The notes under the pieces are model-generated. The model worked only from the letters and a program-made list of their open reading frames with translations. It did no database searches and was not told the DNA's origin. Source: an uncultured Clostridia bacterium (GTDB lineage: Bacteria > Bacillota > Clostridia > Christensenellales > Borkfalkiaceae). From it: DNA of 64,000 bases. Below, piece after piece: positions 8,111 through 15,969 of the stretch. The first letter of the stretch is position 1; each line of letters begins with the position of its first letter. Position numbers and translations under genes: made by a program. The stretch is from positions 62,001 to 126,000 of the forward strand of contig CALWCE010000004.1 of the NCBI GenBank assembly GCA_944376295.1, given 5' to 3'.

Positions 8111-9040
8111 TCAATCAAAGCGGAAGAGCGGGGTGGAATAGTAGCGGTCGCCGCCGTCGGGGAGAAGGACAACGATGTTCTTGCCCGCAAACTGCGCGCG
8201 GCGGGAGAGCATGACTGCCGCGCACAGCGCCGCGCCCGAGGAGATGCCGCACAGGATCCCCTCCGTCATACCAAGCCTTTTAGCATACAAGAGCGCGTCC
8301 TCATCGGTGACGGCGATGACTTCGTCGTAAACGTTCGTATCGAGCGCCTTGGGCACAAAGCCCGCGCCGATGCCCTGGATGCCGTGCGCGCCGCCGCGGC
8401 CCTTCGAAAGGACGGGCGAGGACGCGGGCTCCACCGCGACCACACGGATGTCTGCGTTCTGCTCTTTCAGATACCTGCCCACGCCCGTGAGCGTACCGCC
8501 CGTACCCACGCCCGCCGCAAAGCAGGCGATCTCGCCCTTTAAATCGCGCCAAATTTCGGGACCCGTCGTCTCGTAATGGGCGCGCGGGTTGACGGGGTTT
8601 TCGAACTGCCCCGCGAGGATGGCGTTGGGGAGAGCGCCAACAAGCTCTTCCGCCCTTTCAATGGCGCCCGCCATGCCCTTTTCGCCGGGCGTTAACACGA
8701 TCTCCGCCCCGTAGGCGCGCAAGATGCTGCGGCGCTCCATGCTCATCGTATCGGGCATGACAAGGAGGGCGCGGTACCCCCGCACCGCAGCGACGGCGGC
8801 AATGCCGATGCCCGTGTTGCCCGAGGTGGGCTCGATGATGGTGCCGCCCGCCTTCAGCTTCCCCTTTCTCTCGGCGTCTGCAACGATCGCCAGCGCCGCG
8901 CGGTCTTTGACGGAGCCCGCGGGGTTGAAGCTTTCGAGCTTTGCAAACAAATTCGCCCCGCAGCCGAACGCCTTTTGATAGCGGGAAAGGGCAAGAAGCG
9001 GGGTGTTCCCGATGAGTTCTTCCATCGAATTTGCGATCAT
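8111..9040 (-). CDS. cysK: Cysteine synthase A (O-acetylserine sulfhydrylase)
   Basis: PLP enzyme making cysteine from O-acetylserine and sulfide. PLP lysine is K45 in PAGSVKDRAA; the substrate loop EPTSGNTGIG follows at 70-79, and the phosphate-binding GTGGT and the C-terminal SSGAAL motif are intact; 309 residues is normal. ATG overlaps the stop of the upstream epimerase gene (ATGA), indicating translational coupling, which is an unusual partner for cysK. Confidence 0.94.
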   Translation of the reverse strand: MIANSMEELIGNTPLLALSRYQKAFGCGANLFAKLESFNPAGSVKDRAALAIVADAERKGKLKAGGTIIEPTSGNTGIGIAAVAAVRGYRALLVMPDTMSMERRSILRAYGAEIVLTPGEKGMAGAIERAEELVGALPNAILAGQFENPVNPRAHYETTGPEIWRDLKGEIACFAAGVGTGGTLTGVGRYLKEQNADIRVVAVEPASSPVLSKGRGGAHGIQGIGAGFVPKALDTNVYDEVIAVTDEDALLYAKRLGMTEGILCGISSGAALCAAVMLSRRAQFAGKNIVVLLPDGGDRYYSTPLFRFD

Positions 9041-10569
9041 ATCTTTTCTCCCTGCGCCCGTTTGACGGCGGGCGCGCCGTTTTCGATGTTATATTCCGCG
9101 TCCTCGTCCTCTGCGTGCGAATCGTACCACACCTGCGCAAAATAGGGATTGCGCTTTGCAAGAAGATCGAACTTCCACGGGCGCGGATAGCAGCACTTGG
9201 GGCACCAATGCCCCGCCCGAAGAACGGTGAGCGCGGAGGCTTCGAAGGTATGCCCCTCGGCGCACTGCCACACGAGGGGCGCGCGAAGAGAGGGCATCTC
9301 TTCGGAGAGGCACTTTCCCCCGCGGAATTCCGCCGCAGATTTTGCATCCTCGATCGTCCACTCCCCCATGGGCTTGGTATCGTCGAACCCGTGGGATAAA
9401 AGCTGTGCGCCCTCGCCCCGTTTCACCGCCTCGAACCCGGGCTGTTTGCAGGCGAGAGAAACGTCTTCCCAGCGCTTCGGGAGCTCTTTTACCCCCTCTT
9501 CGCCGCCGAAATAGGCGAAGATGCGCGCCTTGTCGCCGTCTTCGATCCACTTTACGGGAGAGCCCTCCATCCTAAGCAGCTTCTTGAAGAGGAATTCGTG
9601 GATGAGCTCGGGCGACACCACCTTCCCGAGCGAGAACAGGGGATGCGACTTTGCGATCTCCTGCCAATATTCGTGTACGCCGTCGCGCTGAAAGGAGAAG
9701 AGCGCTTCGAGCTCGCCCGCGTCGTAAAACCACAGGCCGTGGAAGTTGCGCGTGGGGAACCACGCGGGGCGGAAGTAGCGCTCGGGATCGCCGCCGATGA
9801 CCGCAAAGCCGTCGACAAGCGTATCGAAGCCCGTGTCGCGCCCCGTCTCCCCCGCGCCGACATTGTAGACGTTGTTCCAGAATCCTTCGATCTCCCCCTT
9901 GCTCTCGCGGAGGAAGATATTCGCAAACAGCCGCGCCGTATCGCGCGCGCTCACCCACTCGAGGGGGGAATTGAGCACGATGTGGAACATGAGGGGATCG
10001 CTCATGTTGTTTTCGAGCATTTTATCGTGCAGCATGGCGCCCTCGCGCAAAATGACGAACTTTTCAAGCCCCGCATCGAGGACATAGCGCTCCGCTTTGA
10101 GCTTGTGCAGCTCGTAGGCTTCGAAGGGGCTGGGAAGGAGCGGATCGCCCACCCTGCCGAAGGGGTGCGCCATCGTGCGGTTGCCGTAGACCGCCACCGA
10201 GGAGATATGGATGAAGGCGGGCTGGGGAGAGCAGGCGCGCACGGCATCCGTCATCGCCGCCGTGCCGCCGAAGTTAACGCGGTGCGAGAGCGACGGGGAA
10301 TGATCGGACACGGGCGGGATGACCCCCGCCATGTGCAGAACGTACTCGGCGCCCGCGACCAGGCGGTCGCAGTCCCCCCGCCGCGTCACGTCGCCGCGGA
10401 CGATCTCGACGCGCGCTCCGTACTCCCGTTTGAGACGGCGGGCGAATTCGTCGTTCTTTTTCTTCGGGGTGAGCAGCACGCGCACGCACGCGCCCACGGG
10501 GAGGGCGAGCACCGCTTTGAGCGCTTCCCTGCCCATATCTCCGCTCACGCCCGTCATGGCGATCTTCAT
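9037..10569 (-). CDS. NAD-dependent epimerase/dehydratase fused to a zinc-ribbon-like domain
   Basis: Residues 1 to about 310 are an extended SDR enzyme: a nucleotide loop GVSGDMG near residue 7, the SSVAVYG strand and the YELHK (YxxxK) catalytic pair. The enzyme would act on a nucleotide sugar or related metabolite. Residues about 420-480 contain WQCAEGHTFEASALTVLRAG followed by WCPKC, the pattern of treble-clef/zinc-ribbon repeats (C-x2-GH plus C-x2-C). That fusion is unusual. Start ATG 10569 has GGAGG seven bases upstream. Its stop overlaps cysK. Substrate unknown; sure of the SDR fold, moderately sure of the zinc domain. Confidence 0.82.
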   Translation of the reverse strand: MKIAMTGVSGDMGREALKAVLALPVGACVRVLLTPKKKNDEFARRLKREYGARVEIVRGDVTRRGDCDRLVAGAEYVLHMAGVIPPVSDHSPSLSHRVNFGGTAAMTDAVRACSPQPAFIHISSVAVYGNRTMAHPFGRVGDPLLPSPFEAYELHKLKAERYVLDAGLEKFVILREGAMLHDKMLENNMSDPLMFHIVLNSPLEWVSARDTARLFANIFLRESKGEIEGFWNNVYNVGAGETGRDTGFDTLVDGFAVIGGDPERYFRPAWFPTRNFHGLWFYDAGELEALFSFQRDGVHEYWQEIAKSHPLFSLGKVVSPELIHEFLFKKLLRMEGSPVKWIEDGDKARIFAYFGGEEGVKELPKRWEDVSLACKQPGFEAVKRGEGAQLLSHGFDDTKPMGEWTIEDAKSAAEFRGGKCLSEEMPSLRAPLVWQCAEGHTFEASALTVLRAGHWCPKCCYPRPWKFDLLAKRNPYFAQVWYDSHAEDEDAEYNIENGAPAVKRAQGEKI

Positions 10570-10607
10570 TGGTGACCTCCTTTGTTGTTTCCCCTCTTTT
10601 CCCTCGC

Positions 10608-10660
10608 CTCCCTCTTGGAGGGAGGTGGCACGCTGCCCGAGGATTTTCGCGGGCAGCGTG
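10608..10660. repeat. Palindromic intergenic element
   Basis: A CTCCCTC/GAGGGAG hairpin next to an 11-bp perfect stem CACGCTGCCCG/CGGGCAGCGTG (10629-10639, 10650-10660). Resembles small palindromic repeats rather than a riboswitch. Confidence 0.6.
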
Positions 10661-10722
10661 ACGGAAGGAGTTTTGCGGAATCAAGAGAACTGCCGTTATC
10701 GGAAACGGGCTTTCAAAAATAA

Positions 10723-10761
10723 GGCGACTCCCTCAGTCTCGCTACGCTCGACAGCTCCCTC
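10723..10761. repeat. Copy of the dispersed CTCCCTCAGTCTCGCT repeat
   Basis: Matches 4327-4365 with one base changed over 39 bases, and shares the following GGAGCCAAGG. A GGGGATG/CATCCCC hairpin follows. Confidence 0.8.
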
Positions 10762-10854
10762 GGGGAAGGAGCCAAGGGGATGATGCATCCCCCGCACAGC
10801 AGATGCGAGCAAGACAAGGAGAGCGCGGCTTTGCCGACAGGACTTTTCAGGACT

Positions 10855-10891
10855 CCCGCAAATCTTTTTGTAGAGCAAAAAGATTTGCGGG
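10855..10891. repeat. 16-bp perfect hairpin downstream of tex
   Basis: CCCGCAAATCTTTTTG/CAAAAAGATTTGCGGG with loop TAGAG. No flanking U run. The rest of 10570-11010 shows no gene. Confidence 0.6.
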
Positions 10892-11010
10892 AAGAGGAGG
10901 AGCAGGCGTAAAAAGCGCGGCGTTTGCCGTTAGGCGGACGCCCGCAACACACGCCTTGCTCCGACGAGCCGCAGCGCAACACAGTATTGCGACGGTTATA
11001 AGGCGAGCGA

Positions 11011-13176
11011 TCACCGCGGGCGTTTCATCGTCAAGGAAATGCGCCCCTTCCTCTCATCCACTTCCTTGACCCAAACGGTGACGACATCCCCCACCGAAAG
11101 CACTTCGGAAGGGTGCCTGATGAAGCGGTCGGAAATTTCGGAGATGTGCACGAGGCCGTCCTGATGCACGCCGATGTCGACAAACGCGCCGAAATCGATG
11201 ACGTTGCGCACGGTGCCTTTGAGCTCCATGCCGGGCTTTAAGTCCTTGATCTCCATGACGTCGGTGCGGAGGACGGGCGCGGGGAGCTCGTCGCGGGGGT
11301 CGCGGCCGGGGCGTTTGAGCTCGGCGCACACGTCGAAGAGAGTGGGAAGCCCCACGCCGCACGCCTGTGCCGCGCGCTCCTCGCCGTAGCCGTGCAGCCG
11401 CTCCATGAGATGCCCCAGATTGCCGCGGCGCACGTCCTCTTCGGTATAGCCGCAAAGAGACAAAAGCTTCTGCGCGGCGGCGTACGATTCGGGGTGCACG
11501 GCGGTGTTGTCGAGCACTTCCTCGCTCTCGGGCACGCGCAGAAAGCCCGCGCACTGTTCGAACGCCTTGGCGCCGAGCTTGGGCACTTTCAAAATATGTT
11601 TGCGCGAAGTGAACCTGCCGTTCTCCTCGCGGTACTTGACGACGTTGGCGGCAACGCCCGCATTCAGCCCCGAAACGCGCGCCAGAAGGGGCGCGGAAGC
11701 CGTGTTGATGTCGACGCCGACGGCGTTCACGCAGTCCTCAACGACGCCGTCGAGCGCTTCGGAGAGCCGCTTTTCGGGCATATCGTGCTGATACTGCCCC
11801 ACGCCGATGGACTTGGGGTCGATCTTGACGAGCTCCGCCAAAGGATCCTGCAGCCGCCGCGCGATGGAGACGGCGGAACGCAGGTTGACGTCGTATTCGG
11901 GGAACTCCGCCGCCGCAAGCTTGGAGGCGGAATAGACGGAAGCGCCCGCCTCGTTGACGATGGCATAAGAAACGCCCGCCCCCTTGCCGAGGGAAGCGAT
12001 GAGCTCCACCGTCATCTGCTCGGTCTCGCGGCTCGCGGTGCCGTTGCCGATGGCGATGTGTTTGACCTGATGCTTTTTGATGAGCGCGGAGAGCGTTCTG
12101 ATCGCCTCCGCCTTCTGCCGTTCGCCGTGGGTGGGATAGACGACCGCCGTATCGAGCACCTTGCCCGTGCCGTCGACGACGGCGACCTTGCAGCCCATGC
12201 GGTAGCCGGGGTCGAGCCCCATCGTGACGAACCCCTTGACGGGCGGCTGCATGAGGAGGGGGCGCAGATTGAGCGCAAACTGTCCGATGGCGCCCTCGGA
12301 AGCCGTTTCGGTGAGGGCGGCGCGCACCTCGCGAATGAGAGAAGGCTCGATGAGGCGGTCAAACGCGTCCTCGGCGGCAGCTTTTACAAAGGCGGTCGAA
12401 GCGCAGGCGGGCTTTTTGACGACGCGGTGGAAGATGAGCTCCAAAGCGTTGTCGCGCGGGACGTCCACCCACACTTTGAGGACGCCCTCCTTTTCGCCGC
12501 GGTTCAAGGCAAGCACGCGGTGCGAAGGGATGCTCTTGACCGCGCAGGTGAATTTATAATAGTTGCGGTAGACGGTATCTTCGGGGTCTTTCTTTGCCGC
12601 CTCCGAGCAGACGTCGCCGCACTTCATGGCGTAGTCGCGAAGCGCCCCGCGCACGGCGGCATCGTCGGAAATGTTCTCGGCGATGATATCCCCCGCGCCT
12701 GCAAGCGCTTCTTCCACCGAAGAGACGCCCTTTTCTTCGTCGATGTACTCCTTTGCCGCCTCTTCGGGAACGGGGCAATCCTTCTCCTGCGCGAAGAGCA
12801 AAAGGGCGAGCGGCTCCAAGCCCTTTTCTCGGGCGATGGTCGCGCGGGTGCGCCGCTTCTGCTTGAAGGGGCGGTACTCGTCCTCGACGGCGGCAAGCGT
12901 CTCCGCGCCTTCGATGCGGGCACGGAGCTCTTCCGTGAGCTTGCCCTGCGCCTCGATGGAAGAGAGCACTTCCTGCTTCCGCTCTTCGAGATTGCGAAGA
13001 TATTGCAGGCGGTCTGCAAGGGTGCGGATGGTCTGATCGTCCATCGTGCCGTGCATCTCCTTGCGGTAACGGGCGATGAAGGGCACCGTGTTGCCCTCGT
13101 CGAGGAGGGTGACGACGTTTGAGACGTGTTCCTCTTTTTTATCGAGCTCTTTTGCGAGCGCTTTGATGATATCCAT
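11011..13176 (-). CDS. tex: Tex family RNA-binding transcription accessory protein
   Basis: 721 residues, standard for Tex. N-terminal helical domain, a YqgF/RNase H-like domain in the middle (GLDPGYRMGCKVAVVDGTGKVLDT, about 325-350), a helix-hairpin-helix section (SGLNAGVAANVVKYREENGRFTSR in segments, about 505-530) and a C-terminal S1 domain (GTVRNVIDFGAFVDIGVHQDGLVHISE, about 650-700). Tex binds RNA and is linked to transcription and stress; exact role is unsettled. Starts at ATG 13176 behind a good promoter; monocistronic. Confidence 0.95.
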   Translation of the reverse strand: MDIIKALAKELDKKEEHVSNVVTLLDEGNTVPFIARYRKEMHGTMDDQTIRTLADRLQYLRNLEERKQEVLSSIEAQGKLTEELRARIEGAETLAAVEDEYRPFKQKRRTRATIAREKGLEPLALLLFAQEKDCPVPEEAAKEYIDEEKGVSSVEEALAGAGDIIAENISDDAAVRGALRDYAMKCGDVCSEAAKKDPEDTVYRNYYKFTCAVKSIPSHRVLALNRGEKEGVLKVWVDVPRDNALELIFHRVVKKPACASTAFVKAAAEDAFDRLIEPSLIREVRAALTETASEGAIGQFALNLRPLLMQPPVKGFVTMGLDPGYRMGCKVAVVDGTGKVLDTAVVYPTHGERQKAEAIRTLSALIKKHQVKHIAIGNGTASRETEQMTVELIASLGKGAGVSYAIVNEAGASVYSASKLAAAEFPEYDVNLRSAVSIARRLQDPLAELVKIDPKSIGVGQYQHDMPEKRLSEALDGVVEDCVNAVGVDINTASAPLLARVSGLNAGVAANVVKYREENGRFTSRKHILKVPKLGAKAFEQCAGFLRVPESEEVLDNTAVHPESYAAAQKLLSLCGYTEEDVRRGNLGHLMERLHGYGEERAAQACGVGLPTLFDVCAELKRPGRDPRDELPAPVLRTDVMEIKDLKPGMELKGTVRNVIDFGAFVDIGVHQDGLVHISEISDRFIRHPSEVLSVGDVVTVWVKEVDERKGRISLTMKRPR

Positions 13177-13218
13177 TTTGTTCTCCGTTGCCCTTCCGGG
13201 CGAAAGTGTGATATGCTT

Positions 13219-13247
13219 ATTCTATCACAACGCGCGCAAATTGACAA
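13219..13247 (-). promoter_or_regulatory. tex promoter
   Basis: TTGTCA (13247-13242), 17 bp, TAGAAT (13224-13219). Confidence 0.75.
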
Positions 13248-13262
13248 GCGCCGAGAGGCAGG

Positions 13263-13294
13263 CAAAAAAATTAGGAGGGGCTGATGCCCCTCCC
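13263..13294 (-). terminator. Terminator of the hemolysin III gene
   Basis: GGAGGGGC/GCCCCTCC stem with loop TGAT, followed on the minus strand by TAATTTTTTT. Confidence 0.9.
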
Positions 13295-13313
13295 TTACGG
13301 AGAATACGCCCCT

Positions 13314-14006
13314 TCAAAGGAGCAGGAGAAGAATGCTCGCAAATTGCAGGGCGGTGCCCAAGATATCGAAGAGGTGCCACACCGAATGGAACCACTTCAC
13401 TTTGCGCCCGAGCGCGAAGAAGACGATTCCGCCCGTGTAGGCGATGCCGCCGCCAAGGAGCAGCCATAAAGAGAGCGGAGAGATCGCCTCCATGATGGGC
13501 GGGAACACGAAAACGGCGAGCCAGCCCATTGTAAAATACAGCGCCATCGAAACGCCCTTGACGACCTTGTTGTTCATGGCGACGGCGTTCATCGCAATGC
13601 CGACGAGGGCGCACAGCCACTCGACGACGAGCACCCACAGCCCGAGGGAAGTGCCGCGGAGCGCGATCATGCAATAGGGCGTATAAGTGCCCGCGATGAG
13701 AAGATAGATGGTGCAGTGATCGAAGATGCGGAAGACGCCCTTCGCGCGGCCGTCGGGCAGGGCGTGATAGAGCGCGCTCATCGTATAGAGGATGACGATG
13801 CTCGCCCCGAAGACGGAGACCGCCGCCATCGCCGCAGGGTCGGGATAGGCAAAAAAGAGCGTCACGCCCCACGCGATGAGCCCGAAGAGCGCCCCTGCGA
13901 TGTGCGAAACGGCGTTGAAGATCTCCTCGCCTTTCGTATAAAAGGAACTGAAAAACCCCTTCTTCTGTACTCCCGCGCCGAGCGCGCCCGCTGCCGTCTG
14001 CTGCAT
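13314..14006 (-). CDS. Hemolysin III / PAQR family membrane protein
   Basis: 230 residues with seven hydrophobic segments. Diagnostic motifs: EEIFNAVSHIAGA near the N-terminus, SALYHALP in the first conserved block and HSVWHLFDILGTALQF at the end; the conserved Ser, His and Asp residues could bind a metal as in adiponectin receptors. Cellular role in bacteria is unclear (the name comes from a Bacillus protein). ATG 14006 has GGAGG eight bases upstream and is preferred over an upstream in-frame ATG. Confidence 0.9.
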   Translation of the reverse strand: MQQTAAGALGAGVQKKGFFSSFYTKGEEIFNAVSHIAGALFGLIAWGVTLFFAYPDPAAMAAVSVFGASIVILYTMSALYHALPDGRAKGVFRIFDHCTIYLLIAGTYTPYCMIALRGTSLGLWVLVVEWLCALVGIAMNAVAMNNKVVKGVSMALYFTMGWLAVFVFPPIMEAISPLSLWLLLGGGIAYTGGIVFFALGRKVKWFHSVWHLFDILGTALQFASILLLLL

Positions 14007-14168
14007 ATGAGCCTCCTTTCCGCGCCGCCCGCTCTTTCCAAGAGGGCGCGCCTTTTTTTCGCTCTCAGTATATGCCCAGAAAAGCCCCGCTGTAAACCCA
14101 TTCTTCACGCGCCGCGCGCTACTCTTTTTTTGCCCATTTCTATCCCGAAAACAACAGTTCTACCACCT

Positions 14169-14204
14169 AAAATCGCTGCTCTACCCTGAGTAGAGCGGCG
14201 ATTT
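14169..14204. terminator. Palindromic terminator-like hairpin
   Basis: AAAATCGCTGCTCTA/TAGAGCGGCGATTTT stem around ccctgag at 14169-14204. Lies between the S-component gene end and the hemolysin III gene; can terminate the upstream minus-strand operon. Two copies of AAAAGCTGACATTT (14247-14260 and 14268-14281) precede it. Confidence 0.6.
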
Positions 14205-14289
14205 TGATGATACCTCTCCGTCACATTTTTGGCGTCGCCCGTCAAGAAAAGCTGACATTTCCGCCAAAAAAGCTGACATTTGACAGATT

Positions 14290-14919
14290 TTACAGCCTGA
14301 CGCGCCGCAAGACCGCCATGAGCGGACGGAAGAGCAGGAACACCGTCAGAAGGGCACACGCGCACTGCATCGCCATCGTCGGAAGAGAGGCAAGAAAATA
14401 GGCAAACGCCGCTTCCTTCGTATAACCGTAGAAAAGCGGCGTCACCGCGTCGTCGAGCAGGGTAAAAAACGCCGTGAAAAGGACGGCAAGCGCCGTCATC
14501 AAAAATTGCGTTTTGAGATCGCCACGGCGGCGAAGCGCATTTCCCAAAAGCCCGAAGCATGCCGCAAACAAGGGATAGTAGATCAGATAGAGAATAACGA
14601 CGTTGGGGAAAAACCCGAAAAGAAGGCAGCGCAAAAGAGAGAAGGCGACGGCGGAGAGCACCCCGCACCTCACGCCGAAGCGATAGGAAAAGACGAGGAG
14701 GAGCACGGTGACGACCTCCACACCCTTGACGAACCAGAGCGCGTACTGCGCGCCCAAAAGGAGAGCTGAGAACACGGCGACGACCGCCACATACCCCACG
14801 CCCCGCAAAGTGTTTTGCTTTTTCTGCGCCGAAACTTTATTTTCGGAGGCAGGCTTTTCCTCCCCCTCTCTTTCCCGCACGGACGCCTGCGCCCGCGCCC
14901 GGTCTTCCCTGCGTTCCAT
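14290..14919 (-). CDS. ECF transporter S component, probably for cobalamin or a precursor
   Basis: 209 residues: a charged N-terminal tail (about 40 residues) and then five to six membrane segments with FSYRFGVRCGVLSAVAFSLLRCLLFGF and YLIYYPLFAACFGLLG, as in ECF substrate-binding subunits. It would confer substrate specificity on a shared ATPase module encoded elsewhere. Its start overlaps the stop of the DUF4430 gene (TGATG), and both follow a cobalamin riboswitch, which suggests B12 or a B12 building block as substrate. The substrate assignment is inference from this context. Confidence 0.82.
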   Translation of the reverse strand: MERREDRARAQASVREREGEEKPASENKVSAQKKQNTLRGVGYVAVVAVFSALLLGAQYALWFVKGVEVVTVLLLVFSYRFGVRCGVLSAVAFSLLRCLLFGFFPNVVILYLIYYPLFAACFGLLGNALRRRGDLKTQFLMTALAVLFTAFFTLLDDAVTPLFYGYTKEAAFAYFLASLPTMAMQCACALLTVFLLFRPLMAVLRRVRL

Positions 14920-15335
14920 CAGATGCCGAAACTCTCAAACGCCCAGATGTAGAGGCAGCCTTCCTTGACGGCGAGCTCCCCCGCGCCCGAAACGGCGGAG
15001 CCCAGCACTTCGCCCTCATATTCGAAGGTGCCCCACTGCTCGTTGGCGCTTTCTTCGTCGCTCGTGTAGAGCATCCAATAACTCGATGTGGTCTGCTTCG
15101 TGCCGTTGAGTTCTACGATCATGCCGTCGGAAACGGTAAAGCTCAATTCGCCCGCCTCTTGCAGCTCTTCCATGACGGCAAGCAGCGTCTTGCCGTCCTG
15201 TTCCGCCGTCGCCCGGATGACGACGTCCATGTCCGCCGTGACGGAAGACGTATGGCAGCCTGCGAGCGCAAGGAGCGAAAAGAGCGCAAGGACTGCCGAA
15301 ACGAGGGAGACAGGGGAAACAACTTTCTTTTTCAT
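14919..15335 (-). CDS. DUF4430 lipoprotein (transcobalamin-like domain)
   Basis: 138 residues with a signal peptide and lipobox LALAGC (Cys27), so it is anchored outside the membrane. Residues about 40-135 match the DUF4430 fold found in the C-terminal domains of intrinsic factor and transcobalamin (GKTLLAVMEEL, SYWMLYTSDEESANE, GCLYIWAFESF). With the riboswitch upstream and an S component downstream, it is probably the surface corrinoid-capture partner of the ECF transporter. AAGAGG precedes ATG 15335. Confidence 0.85.
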   Translation of the reverse strand: MKKKVVSPVSLVSAVLALFSLLALAGCHTSSVTADMDVVIRATAEQDGKTLLAVMEELQEAGELSFTVSDGMIVELNGTKQTTSSYWMLYTSDEESANEQWGTFEYEGEVLGSAVSGAGELAVKEGCLYIWAFESFGI

Positions 15336-15384
15336 AAAAAACCTCTTTTGCCGCTTTGAAGCGGCATTTTATCAAGCGAGGCAG

Positions 15385-15410
15385 CAAAAAACGCGCCCCT
15401 CGGGCGCGCC
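15385..15410 (-). terminator. Riboswitch expression-platform terminator
   Basis: On the minus strand CGCGCCC-GAG-GGGCGCG followed by T6, between the cobalamin aptamer and the DUF4430 gene; consistent with ligand-dependent termination. Confidence 0.8.
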
Positions 15411-15460
15411 AAAAGAACGCACGGCTCTATTTCTCCTGCTGCCCGAGATCGCCGCGCGTT

Positions 15461-15576
15461 CCGTCGGGGCAGGCGATCGGACTTTCACCGTAATGGCTGT
15501 TGCGGCGGATTTTCACCGCGCTTCCCCTGCTCTCTGCCCCTCCCGCGCCTTTCGCGCGGGCGGCAACTCCCGACGG
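15461..15576 (-). promoter_or_regulatory. Cobalamin riboswitch aptamer
   Basis: The minus strand contains GGGGAAGCGCGGTGAAAATCC, then CGCCGC, a GCCATTA box where GCCACTG is typical, and AGTCCGATCGCCTGCCCC, the order found in cobalamin aptamers. An 8-bp P1 stem closes it: CCGTCGGG (15576-15569) with CCCGACGG (15468-15461). At about 116 bases it is compact, as in the shorter class. A terminator follows, so the operon is probably switched off by cobalamin. Confidence 0.88.
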
Positions 15577-15708
15577 ATGTATTTTTCTCGTTTCAGACCC
15601 CGGACTCCTCCGCGGGCAAAGCGGCAAAGCGCCGCGCCCCCCTCCCAAAAAAAGACCGAAGCCGAGACAGGCAGAAAAGACCGTCCGCCCCGCAACCGAA
15701 ACGGATAT

Positions 15709-15737
15709 AGTTTATCAAAAGCCCGCCGCCTTGTCAA
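15709..15737 (-). promoter_or_regulatory. Promoter of the cobalamin-uptake operon
   Basis: TTGACA (15737-15732), 17 bp, TAAACT (15714-15709). Gives a leader of about 370 bases containing the riboswitch. Confidence 0.8.
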
Positions 15738-15911
15738 GCGCCCTCCCGCGCTTTTCGGGCTCCTCCCGGCAGAACATCATGTTCATGACGTTAACACCCC
15801 GCCCGCGCTCTTTTCGCGTGCATTTCTCATCCGTCCCTTTCCCAAGACGGCGAGCGCGGCGGGCGGGCGACGCTTCTTTTCAGCCCTCCGCCGCAAAAAA
15901 AGATCGCGCCG

Positions 15912-15940
15912 TTGACATTTTTGCGACGAACTGCTATAAT
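15912..15940 (+). promoter_or_regulatory. Promoter of the recQ-PRTase/dprA operon
   Basis: Full consensus TTGACA (15912-15917), 17 bp, TATAAT (15935-15940). Confidence 0.92.
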
Positions 15941-15969
15941 CAAACCGAGATCTTCGGCGGAGGAAGCGC

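Noticed and set aside
11392..13122. 576-codon open frame opposite tex
   Set aside because: Antisense shadow in high-GC DNA; tex is a clear full-length match on the other strand.
14105..14668. 187-codon minus frame overlapping the S component gene
   Set aside because: Overlaps a better-supported gene in another frame and crosses the terminator hairpin.
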